Assembly (NCBI GenBank): GCA_018262705.1
Contig: JADFDQ010000008.1
Span: 1 to 64,000, forward strand
DNA from: Xanthomonas sp.
Lineage (GTDB): Bacteria; Pseudomonadota; Gammaproteobacteria; Xanthomonadales; Xanthomonadaceae
Length of the DNA stretch: 64,000 bases
Reading direction: 5' to 3'
The notes under the pieces were generated by a model that saw only the letters and a program-made list of their open reading frames with translations, had not been told where the DNA came from and ran no database searches. Each line of letters opens with the position of its first letter. The first letter of the stretch is position 1. This document shows, in pieces, positions 29,288 to 37,747 of this stretch. The position numbers and the translations under genes are program-made.

Positions 29288-30007
29288 TCAGGCGTCGTTC
29301 GCGTCCGCTCCGCCCACGGGTGAACGGAGATTGCCGACTTCCACGCTCACCACGCCTTCGATCCTGCGCAGTGCATCGGCTTTTGCGAGCAATTCGGCGC
29401 GCGGCTTGGGGGGATCGCATTCCAGTTCGACCACGTCCAGACCTTCGCCGTCGCGGCGCAGGGTGACGGTGGCCATTTCCAGTCCGACTTCGGCCACGGC
29501 CGCTTCGACCTGGGCCAGCGAGGTTCCGCCAACCAGACGCATGTGCACATGGTTGTTGCGGAAATTGCGGCGCAGGTAGCGGCGTTCGAACGGTTTGATG
29601 ACGGCAAGGATGATCCACATCAGCGTGGTGGCCATGGCGGCAGCGAGGTACATGCCCGCGCCCGCGCCCAACCCCACGGCGGCCACGGCCCATAGCCCGG
29701 CGGCGGTGGTCAGGCCGCGGATCACCTGCTCGCGCTGCAGGAACAAAATGGTGCCGGCGCCGAGGAATCCGATGCCGCTGATCACCTGCGCGGCGATGCG
29801 CGAAGGATCCAGTACGACTGCGGGACGGCCAAGCACGTCGGAGAAACCGAATGTCGAAACCAGAATGGCCATCGCCGAGCCGACGCAGACCAGCATATGG
29901 GTGCGCAGTCCCGCCGCCCATTCGTGGTGCTCGCGGTTGATGCCGATGATCCCGCCAAGCAGCGCCGCCAGCAGCAGACGCAGGCCCATTTCCCACCATG
30001 CAATCAT
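29288..30007 (-). CDS. MgtC/SapB-family membrane protein
   Basis: A 239-residue protein: membrane helices in the first 140 residues with the family motifs LGGIIGINREHHEWAAGLRTHMLVCVGSA, VISGIGFLGAGTILF and VRGLTTAAGLWAVAAVGLGAG, then a cytoplasmic ACT-like C-domain (VHMRLVGGTSLAQVEAAVAEVGLEMATVTL). MgtC proteins support growth in low magnesium and survival in hosts. No magnesium transporter gene is adjacent. The Rieske ferredoxin gene ends 16 bases upstream, so co-transcription is possible. Confidence 0.93.
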   Translation of the reverse strand: MIAWWEMGLRLLLAALLGGIIGINREHHEWAAGLRTHMLVCVGSAMAILVSTFGFSDVLGRPAVVLDPSRIAAQVISGIGFLGAGTILFLQREQVIRGLTTAAGLWAVAAVGLGAGAGMYLAAAMATTLMWIILAVIKPFERRYLRRNFRNNHVHMRLVGGTSLAQVEAAVAEVGLEMATVTLRRDGEGLDVVELECDPPKPRAELLAKADALRRIEGVVSVEVGNLRSPVGGADANDA

Positions 30008-30022
30008 CGCCGTCGCTCCTGT

Positions 30023-30358
30023 TCAGCCGTCGCGGTCGTCGCGCACGTACACCTTGCCGTCTTCAATCCTGACCGGAAACTTGACGACCGGCTCGTGGGC
30101 CGGGGCGCACAGGGCGCGGCCGTCGTGCACGTCGAAACGGGCGCCGTGCAGGACGCATTCGATTTCTCCGCTGGCGGGGTCGAAATGCCCCGCCGACAGT
30201 TCGAAATCCTCGTGCGAGCAGCGGTCTTCCAACGCGTACAGGTCGCCGTCGAAGTTGAACACGGCGATCGGCACGCTGGTCGCCTCGTCGAAGGCCACCT
30301 GCATCTCGCCGGGCAGCAGTTCGGCGGTGGTGCACACATAGGTCCAAAATTCGCTCAC
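30023..30358 (-). CDS. Rieske-type non-heme iron oxygenase ferredoxin
   Basis: A 111-residue [2Fe-2S] protein with Rieske boxes C-S-H (CSHEDFELSAG, residues 47-49) and C-V-L-H (68-71, CVLHGARFD), the biphenyl-dioxygenase ferredoxin class. Start is GTG at 30358, overlapping the TGA of the GNAT gene. In Xanthomonadaceae such ferredoxins usually accompany SUF iron-sulfur genes or oxygenases; here neither is adjacent, so the electron acceptor is unknown. Confidence 0.9.
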   Translation of the reverse strand: MSEFWTYVCTTAELLPGEMQVAFDEATSVPIAVFNFDGDLYALEDRCSHEDFELSAGHFDPASGEIECVLHGARFDVHDGRALCAPAHEPVVKFPVRIEDGKVYVRDDRDG

Positions 30359-30918
30359 GCGGCGGTCTCCGGGAGCAGGGACTTTTCCAACACGGCAAAG
30401 CGCAGGTCGTCGCGCTTGGGCAGGCCGAAGCGCGGATCGCCATAGGGGAAAGGCTGGAATTCGCCGGTGGCGCGGTAGCCGCGGCGCTGGTACCAGGCGA
30501 TGAGTTCGATGCGCTGTTCGATCACCGTCATTCGCAGCGCGGGCAAGCGCCATTCCCCTGCGACGATGCGCTCGCATTTTTCGAGAATGAGCGAGCCAAG
30601 TCCGCTTCCCTGCAGGTTCGGGTCGACCGCAAACATGCCGAAATAGCCGGCATGCCCCTCGCGGCAGATGTGCGCGCAGGCCAGCGGGCGGCCGTCGATT
30701 TCAGCCACCAGAACGCGGCTGAGAGGGCGTTCGATGTCGGCGCGCAGGACTTCGGGATCGATCCGCTCGCCGTCGAGCAGGTCGGCTTCGGTGGTCCAGC
30801 CGACGCGACTGGTCTCGCCGCGGTAGCAGCGCGTCACCAGCGCGACCAGAGCGGGAATGTCTGCGAGCGTTGCGATGCGCAGCGCCTGCGCCGCCGTGGG
30901 GAATGTCATGGACGCCAT
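30355..30918 (-). CDS. GNAT-family N-acetyltransferase
   Basis: A 187-residue acetyltransferase: LRIATLADIPALVALVTRCYRGE at the start, VLVAEIDGRPLACAHI, the acetyl-CoA motif FAVDPNLQGSGLGSLILEKCE, and the C-terminal LIAWYQRRGYRATGEFQPFPYGD. Substrate unknown. ATG at 30918 (Met-Ala-Ser-Met) or 30909 are both possible; neither has a good ribosome binding site. Its stop overlaps the Rieske ferredoxin start. The upstream barstar gene ends two bases before the chosen start. Confidence 0.9.
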   Translation of the reverse strand: MASMTFPTAAQALRIATLADIPALVALVTRCYRGETSRVGWTTEADLLDGERIDPEVLRADIERPLSRVLVAEIDGRPLACAHICREGHAGYFGMFAVDPNLQGSGLGSLILEKCERIVAGEWRLPALRMTVIEQRIELIAWYQRRGYRATGEFQPFPYGDPRFGLPKRDDLRFAVLEKSLLPETAA

Positions 30919-30919
30919 G

Positions 30920-31369
30920 CTAACGCGGCTTGAGTGAATTGCCCTGCAGCGCAGGCTGTGCGGCCATCGGCGCAATCAGCGACCGCAATGGAGGTTCTTG
31001 CTCCTGCCAGTAGTGGCTGGCGACGGCGAGTATTTCCAGCAGGATGGCGAAGTCGGCGGGGGCGTTTCGGGCAAATCCGTCGGCGTGGGCGAACAGCAGC
31101 AGCCGGCCGCGCGTTTGTGGCAGCCAGCCCAGATCGCGCAGCTGGTCGGCCAGTGCGTCCCAGTTGCGTCCCAGCTCGGCGGGCGTATCCAGCGCACGGG
31201 CGATGCGCCGCAGGAGTTCGGATTTGTCGCAGCATCCGCGCAGATCGATGCGCGCGACCTGCAGGCCGTTCGCTGTTGATTCACGTTCGGCAACGGCAAG
31301 CGCCGCGCCGGTGGAAAACGCCACGCCGCTGCACGAAGCGGTCTCGAATGTGCGCGCAGCGTCGGTCAT
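30920..31369 (-). CDS. Barstar-like ribonuclease inhibitor
   Basis: A 149-residue protein with the barstar fold from about residue 35: VARIDLRGCCDKSELLRRIARALDTP followed by GRNWDALADQLRDLGW, where the Asp pair in W-D-A-L-A-D corresponds to barstar residues 35 and 39 that plug the nuclease active site, and RLLLFAHADGF. A ~30-residue N-terminal extension is unusual (Bacillus barstar is 90 aa). The ATG overlaps the TGA of the ribonuclease gene (ATGA), so inhibitor and nuclease are co-translated. It is the cytoplasmic antidote of the secreted nuclease. Confidence 0.9.
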   Translation of the reverse strand: MTDAARTFETASCSGVAFSTGAALAVAERESTANGLQVARIDLRGCCDKSELLRRIARALDTPAELGRNWDALADQLRDLGWLPQTRGRLLLFAHADGFARNAPADFAILLEILAVASHYWQEQEPPLRSLIAPMAAQPALQGNSLKPR

Positions 31370-31887
31370 GGCGTCGATCCTGAAACGTCGAAGCGTCTGA
31401 AGCTCCGGTAATGGTCGGCGCTGTAGAACCAGTCCCGCGGCGGCTGCCCGCCGGTGACGATGCGGCGCGTGCCGCGATGCGAAAGGCCGGGCGTGGGGAC
31501 GGTGTATTCGCGGTACCAGCCGCGCGGCTGGCGCGGCAGGTGGCCTTCGAAGTTGCCGAACGTGCTGCCGTCCTGCGGATGAGGAAAAGGACCGCCGCGC
31601 TGGATGCGGCCGATGACGACGCCGGCTTCGGGGGGCAAAAAGGCAGGCAGTGCGGTTTGCCTGGCACCGGCGGCGGGCGCGGCTTCCGGTGCGATTTCTG
31701 GTTCTAGCGACGTTGGCTCGACCGATGTCGGCTCTGCGGGCGCGGCTTCGGACGCTGCGGTCGTCGGGAGTTCGGCGGTGTGTGCCGCAGGCGCAGACGC
31801 CGGATTCGCCGCCGGGTGCAACTGCCGCCAGCCCAGAAACAGGGCCACGAAAATGACGAACCAGAGCAGGGCAGAAGATTGGCGCAT
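31366..31887 (-). CDS. Barnase-type guanyl-specific ribonuclease, membrane-anchored or secreted
   Basis: A 173-residue protein: an N-terminal hydrophobic helix (residues 6-19), a Pro/Ala/Glu-rich linker (~22-82), then a microbial RNase of the N1/T1-barnase type. LPPEAGVVIGRIQRGGPFPHPQDGSTF and NFEGHLPRQPRGWYREYTVPTPG are family hallmarks. Catalytic residues are Glu127 (Y-R-E-Y-T), Arg141/142 (T-R-R-I-V-T-G) and His159 (A-D-H-Y). It hydrolyses RNA after G. An upstream ATG would add 23 residues. Immediately followed by a barstar-like inhibitor, it forms a nuclease/immunity pair, possibly used against competitors or for RNA scavenging. Confidence 0.92.
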   Translation of the reverse strand: MRQSSALLWFVIFVALFLGWRQLHPAANPASAPAAHTAELPTTAASEAAPAEPTSVEPTSLEPEIAPEAAPAAGARQTALPAFLPPEAGVVIGRIQRGGPFPHPQDGSTFGNFEGHLPRQPRGWYREYTVPTPGLSHRGTRRIVTGGQPPRDWFYSADHYRSFRRFDVSGSTP

Positions 31888-32060
31888 CGGGGTGGCGGTT
31901 CCACGCGTGGCGGGTTTGGCAAGGATAGCCTTGCCAAGCTTGTTCTTGCAGCGCATCACTTGCCGTGCGTGGTTCGAAGGACACACTGCGAGCGGAACAA
32001 ACAGCCTGCCTGCACATGCACTTGCACTTGCTCTTGCTCTTGACTCTTGCAATTGCCTTT

Positions 32061-32135
32061 CCCCGGCCCCCGGCCCCCGGCCCCCGGCCCCTGTCCCCTG
32101 CCCCCGGCCCCCGGCCCCCGGCCCCTGTCCCCCGT
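32061..32135. repeat. Heptanucleotide array (CCCCNNN x11) upstream of GST gene
   Basis: Eleven 7-base units of the form CCCC followed by GGC, TGT, TGC or CGT run through 32061-32135. They lie between the divergent barnase gene and the GST gene, 40 bases before the GST start. A higher-order order (GGC GGC GGC GGC TGT TGC GGC GGC GGC TGT) suggests that a block of units duplicated. On the minus strand the array inflates a false Gly/Pro-rich frame. Confidence 0.93.
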
Positions 32136-32174
32136 CCATGCGAACATGTTCGCAACCTTTTCAGCGAAACCACC

Positions 32175-32810
32175 ATGCGCACCGTGCTGTATTACGCCCC
32201 AGGTTCGGCCAGCTTCCTCGTGCACTGGCTGCTGATCGAGTTCGACATGGACTACGAGCTGCGGCGGGTGGATTTCGACAGCAATGCGCAGAAGTCGCCG
32301 GAGTATTTGGCGCTCAATCCCAACGGCGTGGTGCCGACCCTGGTGGTGGACGGCAAGCCGCTGCACGAGGCGCCGGCGCTGGCGCTGTGGCTGGCGGAGA
32401 GCCGCCCGGAATTCGAGTTTGCGCCGGGTTCCGACGACCCGCGCCGGTTCCAACTGCTGCAGTGGATGTTCGATCTGGCCAACGAGGTGCAGCCGCTGGT
32501 GCGGCAGTGGTGGTTTCCTGACGCTGTGGCCGGAGCCGAACAGCGCGAAGCGGTGAAGACACACAGCGGCAAGCGCATGGCGGCGCACTGGGCGCGGATT
32601 GATGCGCATCTGGCGGAGCATGGGCCGTTTCTTTTAGGCGCGGAGCCGACGCTGCCGGATTTCTTTCTGGTGTTGCTGATGCGGATTGGTCGCAAGATGG
32701 AATCGTCGGCGCTGCAGTTTCCGCATCTGGCCGAACTGGCGCAGCGGATGACGCAGCGGCCAAGCTTCAAGATCCTGTATGCGCGCGAGGGCTTGAGCGA
32801 ATGGCCGTGA
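32175..32810 (+). CDS. Glutathione S-transferase family protein
   Basis: A 211-residue GST. The thioredoxin-like N-domain contains VLYYAPGSASFLVHWLLIEFDMDYELRRVDF, LNPNGVVPTLVVDG (cis-Pro) and the glutathione-binding HEAPALALWLAE; the all-helical C-domain ends in ERM-like LAELAQRMTQRPSFK. The catalytic residue appears to be Ser (GSASF), as in beta/nu-type bacterial enzymes. It has a heptanucleotide array in its upstream region. A rhomboid gene follows 27 bases later. Confidence 0.92.
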   Translation: MRTVLYYAPGSASFLVHWLLIEFDMDYELRRVDFDSNAQKSPEYLALNPNGVVPTLVVDGKPLHEAPALALWLAESRPEFEFAPGSDDPRRFQLLQWMFDLANEVQPLVRQWWFPDAVAGAEQREAVKTHSGKRMAAHWARIDAHLAEHGPFLLGAEPTLPDFFLVLLMRIGRKMESSALQFPHLAELAQRMTQRPSFKILYAREGLSEWP

Positions 32811-32837
32811 TTTGGACGCAGGCGCCGGAGGGCTGAC

Positions 32838-33446
32838 GTGCCGGTATCGGTCACGATCATCTTCGTGCTGGTCACCTCGCTGGTGTCGTGGCGTGCGTTT
32901 CATGACCGCGCGCTGCTGGAGCGGTTGCTGCTGTGGCCGCCGGCGATCCAGCGCAAGCGCCAGTACGACCGCCTGTTGACCTATGGCTTCGTCCATGCCG
33001 ACTGGAGCCATCTGCTGTTCAACATGATCACGCTGTGGTCGTTCGGAAGTGCGGTGGAGCGGGTGTTTTCGGCGTGGATTACGCCGCTGGGGTATGCGCT
33101 GTTCTATCTGTCGGCGATTGTCGTTTCGATCCTGCCGACATTCATCATGCAGCGCAACAATCCGCGCTACCGCAGTCTCGGCGCCTCCGGCGGCGTGTCG
33201 GCAGTGCTGTTTACCTTCATTTTGTTCGATCCGTGGTCGAAGCTGATCATCTTCCCGCTGCCGATCTCGATCCCGGCGATCATGTTTGCGGTCTTATACG
33301 TCGGCTACAGCGTCTGGATGGATCGCCGCGGCGGCGACAACGTCAACCACAGCGCCCACCTGTGGGGCGCAGCCTACGGGGTGTTGTTCACCCTTGCGCT
33401 GCAGCCGCAGGTTTTGGGGCTGTTTCTGCAGCGCCTGACCGGCTGA
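32838..33446 (+). CDS. Rhomboid-family intramembrane serine protease
   Basis: A 202-residue polytopic protein. The catalytic Ser is in GASGGVSAVLF (transmembrane helix 4) and the catalytic His in NHSAHLWGAAYGVLF (helix 6); HADWSHLLFNMITLWSFG is the conserved L1/helix 2 region with the oxyanion His and Asn. Six membrane segments are visible. It cleaves transmembrane substrates. The start is GTG at 32838. Probably co-transcribed with the GST gene; substrates unknown. Confidence 0.9.
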   Translation: MPVSVTIIFVLVTSLVSWRAFHDRALLERLLLWPPAIQRKRQYDRLLTYGFVHADWSHLLFNMITLWSFGSAVERVFSAWITPLGYALFYLSAIVVSILPTFIMQRNNPRYRSLGASGGVSAVLFTFILFDPWSKLIIFPLPISIPAIMFAVLYVGYSVWMDRRGGDNVNHSAHLWGAAYGVLFTLALQPQVLGLFLQRLTG

Positions 33447-33694
33447 AGGACGCTCGCCTCGGGTGTTTGAACCATGGGCGTCCGGATCGAAAAAATGAGG
33501 CGCGTGAGTGCACACTTCCGCCCGAAAACAGGTTAATGTTCGCGCACTGTTTCAAGCGGGATCACGGTACATCGTGACCCGATTCGGTAGATCGGGTGCG
33601 ATCCGCTACATCGTGTGCGTTACCCCTTGCTCGACAGTCGCGGTTCGAAATTCCGGGCCGTGTTTTCATTGACCACTGTTTCAGGAGCAGCACC
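33447..33694 (+). promoter_or_regulatory. Structured leader of the cold-shock gene
   Basis: The 248 bases before cspA contain no gene but a run of small hairpins: ATCACGGTACATCGTGA, CGATTCGGTAGATCGG and GATCCGCTACATCG. Cold-shock mRNAs typically carry long 5' untranslated regions that refold with temperature to expose the start site. The transcription start cannot be set by eye. Confidence 0.45.
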
Positions 33695-33904
33695 ATGTCA
33701 GATCGTCAGTCCGGAACCGTCAAATGGTTCAACGATGCCAAGGGCTTCGGTTTCATCACCCCGGAGTCCGGCCCGGACGTTTTCGTCCACTTCCGCTCGA
33801 TCGTCGGCAACGGCTTCCGTTCGCTGCAAGAAGGCCAGAAGGTGACCTTCAAGGTCGTGCAGGGCCAGAAGGGCCTGCAGGCCGATGAAGTGCAGGCGGC
33901 GTAA
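33695..33904 (+). CDS. cspA: Cold-shock protein (CspA family)
   Basis: A 69-residue single-stranded nucleic-acid-binding protein. RNP1 is KGFGFIT and RNP2 is VFVHF, preceded by [18 protein letters not shown] gives a good ribosome binding site before ATG 33695. It is monocistronic, with a structured leader and a strong terminator at 33926. In this family the protein melts mRNA structure at low temperature, although not every Csp is cold-induced. Confidence 0.97.
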   Translation: MSDRQSGTVKWFNDAKGFGFITPESGPDVFVHFRSIVGNGFRSLQEGQKVTFKVVQGQKGLQADEVQAA

Positions 33905-33925
33905 GCTTCCGCAGCGCGTGACCTC

Positions 33926-33957
33926 GAAGCCCGGCTCCGGCCGGGCTTCTTCTTTCT
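33926..33957 (+). terminator. Terminator of cspA
   Basis: GAAGCCCGG and CCGGGCTTC form a perfect 9-bp stem around a short CTCCGG-centred loop, followed by the T-rich TTCTTTCT. It begins 21 bases after the cspA stop. Confidence 0.88.
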
Positions 33958-34016
33958 GGTCGGCGTGCGAAAATACCGCGGCAGGTTCCCGGTTTTCACC
34001 CTTCTGGAGTTGCGTC

Positions 34017-34865
34017 GTGTCCGTCGTATCCGTTCGTTCCCGCTCGTGGGCAAGCGCGTTGCCGCTGGCGCTGGCGCTGCTGGTCGGGTGCAATCGCGAT
34101 GGCTCGAACGCCCCGCCCGCGCCTGTCGCCACAGATGCCGCAGCCACGGGCAGCGCCGCTCAGGCGCCGGTGGAACCGGTGACGCTGAAGGACAGCATCG
34201 AAACCACGTCGGCCTACATCATCGGCATCAGTTATCCGCAGGCGGCTTCGAAATATCAGCCGCTGGCGCGAGCCTTGCGCGATTATGCGGAAGCCTCGCG
34301 TATGCGCTTGATGCAGGCCGTCGATGGCCTGCACGGCGCCAAGCCGGAGGCGCCGTTCGATCTGAGCCTGCCGTTTGCCACGCTGGTGGATACGCCGCGG
34401 GTGGTGGCGGTGGGCGTTGACGGCAGCAGCTACACCGGCGGTGCGCACGGCACGCCGCTGGTCGAGCGCTTCGTCTGGTTGCCGCAGATGCAGCAGATGC
34501 TGGCCGCCGAGCAGTTGGTTCCCGATGCTGCCAACTGGAAGCCGATTTCCGATGCTGCGCGCGAGCAGCTGATGACCCAGCTGTCGCAGCGGTTGGACGA
34601 GGACGAGGTGCCGCCGGACGCACGGGCGCAGAAAATGCGGCGTGCCAGCGCTTTGATCAGCGCCGGAACCCGGCCCGAGGTCCGGAACTTTTCGCGCTTC
34701 GAGCCGGTGATGAATGCCGATGGCAGCGTTCGCGCCCTGCGCTTCGTATTCCCGCCGGAGCAGGTCGCGCCCTATGACGATGGCGCGCAGAGCGTCGAGG
34801 TGCCGGCCAGCCTGCTGCGGCCATTGGTGGCGGAGGCGTACCGACCGCTGTTTCGCGCCGAGTGA
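34017..34865 (+). CDS. DUF3298/PdaC-like lipoprotein
   Basis: A 282-residue exported protein; GGAG ten bases before GTG 34017 fixes the start. The signal ends in a lipobox (LALALLVGC). After a Pro/Ala linker the body matches DUF3298 proteins (RsiV/PdaC type): ISYPQAASKYQPLARALRDYAEASRM, GVDGSSYTGGAHGTPLVERFVWLP and the C-terminal FVFPPEQVAPYDDGAQSVEVPASLL, which in relatives binds lysozyme or acts beside a deacetylase. The enzyme part of PdaC is absent. It lies between cspA and dcp with no clear operon. Confidence 0.85.
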   Translation: MSVVSVRSRSWASALPLALALLVGCNRDGSNAPPAPVATDAAATGSAAQAPVEPVTLKDSIETTSAYIIGISYPQAASKYQPLARALRDYAEASRMRLMQAVDGLHGAKPEAPFDLSLPFATLVDTPRVVAVGVDGSSYTGGAHGTPLVERFVWLPQMQQMLAAEQLVPDAANWKPISDAAREQLMTQLSQRLDEDEVPPDARAQKMRRASALISAGTRPEVRNFSRFEPVMNADGSVRALRFVFPPEQVAPYDDGAQSVEVPASLLRPLVAEAYRPLFRAE

Positions 34866-34904
34866 GGCGTCGCGACTTGGGTGTCAGGGCGATTGTGAAC
34901 CAGT

Positions 34905-34933
34905 CGTCATCCCGGCTTTCGCCGGGATGACGG
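34905..34933. repeat. dRS3/REP-like single hairpin
   Basis: CGTCATCCCGGCTTTCGCCG with GGATGACGG is one arm of the doublet seen at 3815. It lies between the ends of the converging DUF3298 and dcp genes and could terminate both. Confidence 0.8.
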
Positions 34934-34955
34934 ATCAAAGGTCTGCGCGCCGCTC

Positions 34956-37127
34956 TCAGTTCGCATCCAGCCCGCGCCGTTCCAGCAGCGGTCCGATCGT
35001 GGCTTCGTGGCCGGCCAGGTTCGGGAACAGCTTGGCCGGATCGATTTCGCCGCCCGGAGCCAGCACCTTGGCGCGCAGTTGGTCGCCGTTCTCCCGGGTC
35101 AGCCCACCATTGTCCTTGATCCACTGGGTGGTGTTGGCTGCCAGCACTTCCGACCAGATGTAGGCGTAGTAGCCGGCCGCGTAGCCGCCCATGATGTGGC
35201 TGAAGTAGGGCGTGCGATAGCGCGGCGGCACCGGCGCGTAGTCGAAGCCGTCGGCCTTGAGCGCCTGCGCTTCGAACGCCATCACGCCGGCGGCGTCGGG
35301 GATCTGTTCCAGCGGCAGCTGGTGCCAGTTCTGGTCGAGCATCGCCGCTTCCAGGTACTCGGTGGTGGCAAACCCCTGATTGAACTTGGAGGCGGCGATC
35401 ACCTTGTCCAGCAGTGCCTTGGGCATCGCAGCACCGGTCTGGTAGTGGTGGGCGTAGTGCGCCAGCACGGACGGCCAGTCGGCCCACATTTCATTGAATT
35501 GCGAGGGGTATTCGACGAAGTCGCGCGGCACGTTCATTGAGTAGTACGGATAGCGCACGTCCTGGAAGAAGCCGTGCAGGGCGTGGCCGAATTCGTGGAA
35601 CGCGGTGGTCACCTCGTCCCAGGTCAGCAGGGTCGGCTTGCCGGCCTCGGGCTTGGGGATGTTGAGGTTGTTGGTGACGACCGGTTTTTCGCCGGTCAGC
35701 GCCGACTGCGCGACGTAGGTATCCATCCACGCGCCGCCCTGCTTGGTGGAGCGTGCGTAGGGATCGAAGATGAACAACGCCAGCGGACTGCCGTCCTTGT
35801 CGTAGACCTCGTAGATCCAGCTGTCCGGATGGTATTTCGGCAGGTCGGTGCGTTCCTTGAAAGTGATTCCGTAGAGCTGGGTGGCCGCGTAGAACACGCC
35901 GTTTTCCAGCACGCTTTTCATCTCGAAGTAAGGCTTGAGCTGGCTTTCGTCGAAGTTGTAGCGCGCTTGCCGCACTTTTTCGCTGTAGTAGGCCCAATCC
36001 CAGGGCTGCAACAGGAAGCCGGGCTGGCCGGCGCGCTGCTGGTCGGCAGCGATCATCGCCTGCAGGTCGGCGCCCTCGCGGCGGGCGTTGGCCAGCGCCT
36101 TGGGCGCGAGCTGGCCGAGCATGCGGTTGACGTTGTCCTGGTTGCCCGCGGTTTCATCGGCGAGGATGAAGTTGGCGTAGCTGTCGTAGCCCAGCAGCCG
36201 GGCGCGTTCGGCGCGCAGCTTGAGGATGCGCGAAACCACGCCGGTGTTGTCCCACGCATTGCCGCGGCTGCCGCGGGCGATCGAAGCGGCGTGGATGCGC
36301 TCGCGCAGGGCACGGTCGCGCAGCTGGGCCCCGGCCGGCTGGCCGGTGGTGTTGACCAGTGCGATCAGGTATTTGCCTGGCAGGTTGCGTGCGCGGGCGG
36401 TTTCGGCCGCTGCCGCAATCTGTTCGTCGCTCATCCCGGCGAGCTGGTCGCGGCTGTCGACCACAACCGCGGAGTCATTGACTTCGTCGAGCACGTTCTG
36501 GTCGAAGCTGGTGCCCAGCTGCGACAGTTCGGTGTTGATCTCGCGGATGCGCGCCTGTTGCGCCGGTTCCAGCGCGGCGCCTGCGCGCACGAAATCCTGA
36601 TAGCGCTTTTCCAGCAGACGCAGATCGATGGCGTCGAGGCCAAGGCCGGCACGGGCTTCGTAGAGCGCCTTGATCCGTGCGAACAGCTTGGGATAGAGCG
36701 TGATCGCGTCGCGATGGGCGGCGAACTTCGGCGCATATTCGACTTCGAGCGCCGCGCGCGCCGGCGTCTTGTCGGTTTCGACCAGATTGGTGAACACGTT
36801 GTTGGCACGGTTGAGGAGCCGCCCGCTGCGTTCCATCGCGACGATGGTGTTCTGGAAGGTCGGCGTCTCCGGATTGTTTGCGATCGCTTCGATCTCGCGC
36901 AGCTGCAAAGCCATGCCGGCGTCGAAGGCGGGCGCGAAGTCGCTGTCCTTGATGCGGTCGAACTGCGGGTAGTTCAGGTCGAGCGGACTGGGTGCGGCGA
37001 ACGGACCGACGTAGGCCGGAACGCTCTCAATTGTGGCATGGTGCGTCTGTGCGTTGCTGGTCATCGGGGTGCTGCCCAGCGCAACGGCCAGCGCGCAGGC
37101 GAGAAGTCCTAGGAAGTGAAGATTCAT
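34956..37127 (-). CDS. dcp: Peptidyl-dipeptidase Dcp (M3 metallopeptidase)
   Basis: A 723-residue zinc peptidase removing C-terminal dipeptides. An N-terminal signal peptide (LLACALAVALGSTPMTSNAQ) points to the periplasm. The catalytic motif is FHEFGHALHG (HExxH), with the third ligand in a downstream E in VEYPSQFNEMWADW. The substrate-binding tail includes SHIMGGYAAGYYAYIWSEVLA, and the LTWDEVTTAFHE context is typical for Dcp rather than OpdA. Single gene; divergent from gpx. Confidence 0.96.
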   Translation of the reverse strand: MNLHFLGLLACALAVALGSTPMTSNAQTHHATIESVPAYVGPFAAPSPLDLNYPQFDRIKDSDFAPAFDAGMALQLREIEAIANNPETPTFQNTIVAMERSGRLLNRANNVFTNLVETDKTPARAALEVEYAPKFAAHRDAITLYPKLFARIKALYEARAGLGLDAIDLRLLEKRYQDFVRAGAALEPAQQARIREINTELSQLGTSFDQNVLDEVNDSAVVVDSRDQLAGMSDEQIAAAAETARARNLPGKYLIALVNTTGQPAGAQLRDRALRERIHAASIARGSRGNAWDNTGVVSRILKLRAERARLLGYDSYANFILADETAGNQDNVNRMLGQLAPKALANARREGADLQAMIAADQQRAGQPGFLLQPWDWAYYSEKVRQARYNFDESQLKPYFEMKSVLENGVFYAATQLYGITFKERTDLPKYHPDSWIYEVYDKDGSPLALFIFDPYARSTKQGGAWMDTYVAQSALTGEKPVVTNNLNIPKPEAGKPTLLTWDEVTTAFHEFGHALHGFFQDVRYPYYSMNVPRDFVEYPSQFNEMWADWPSVLAHYAHHYQTGAAMPKALLDKVIAASKFNQGFATTEYLEAAMLDQNWHQLPLEQIPDAAGVMAFEAQALKADGFDYAPVPPRYRTPYFSHIMGGYAAGYYAYIWSEVLAANTTQWIKDNGGLTRENGDQLRAKVLAPGGEIDPAKLFPNLAGHEATIGPLLERRGLDAN

Positions 37128-37261
37128 GGAAGCGTGGAATGGTTGCAGCGAAGCGTCTAGGGTAGCGCATCGCGGTTTTTTTCGCGGTCAAGTCCGGATT
37201 TGCGCGCTTGTTGCGTAAAACAGGACGCAGGCTGCGAATTTTCGTCCGGGGAGGGACTGAA

Positions 37262-37747
37262 GTGGCAACAACGGCATACGACTTCACCGCGCAGTCCCTC
37301 GACGGAAAGCCGCGAGCGCTGAGCCATTGGCGCGGCAAGCCGCTGCTGGTCGTCAACGTGGCCAGTCGCTGCGGGTTCACCCCGCAATACGCGGGGCTGG
37401 AAGCACTGTGGCGCGATTACGGCAAGCGCGGGCTGGTGGTTCTTGGATTCCCCTGCGACCAGTTCGGCCACCAGGAGCCGGGGGACGCCGACGAAATCCG
37501 CAATTTCTGTTCGCTGACCTACGACGTGAGCTTCCCGATGTTCGCCAAGGTCGAGGTCAACGGCACCGACGCGCATCCGCTGTGGAAGTGGTTGAAGGCG
37601 CAAAAAGGCGGGCTGCTTGGGATCGCTGCGATCAAGTGGAATTTCACCAAGTTCCTGATCGGTCGCGACGGCTTGGCGGTTGAACGCTACGCCCCGGCCA
37701 CCGCACCTGACGCCCTGCGCAAGGACATTGAGGCGGTGCTGGCGTGA
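37262..37747 (+). CDS. Glutathione peroxidase family protein (Cys type)
   Basis: A 161-residue thiol peroxidase: LLVVNVASRCGFTPQYAGLEALW with the peroxidatic Cys in place of selenocysteine, LGFPCDQFGHQEPG with the resolving Cys region, and KWNFTKFLIGRDG. It reduces hydroperoxides, probably with thioredoxin. GTG at 37262 follows GGGGAGGG; the frame is open upstream. Its TGA overlaps the GTG of the next gene. Confidence 0.95.
   Translation: MATTAYDFTAQSLDGKPRALSHWRGKPLLVVNVASRCGFTPQYAGLEALWRDYGKRGLVVLGFPCDQFGHQEPGDADEIRNFCSLTYDVSFPMFAKVEVNGTDAHPLWKWLKAQKGGLLGIAAIKWNFTKFLIGRDGLAVERYAPATAPDALRKDIEAVLA

Noticed and set aside
32061-32182. Gly/Pro-rich N-terminal extension of the barstar/barnase frames
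   Set aside because: It is produced by reading the heptanucleotide array on the minus strand and has no ribosome binding site.
37262-37747. Selenoprotein glutathione peroxidase
   Set aside because: The active residue is encoded by a normal Cys codon and no in-frame TGA is present.
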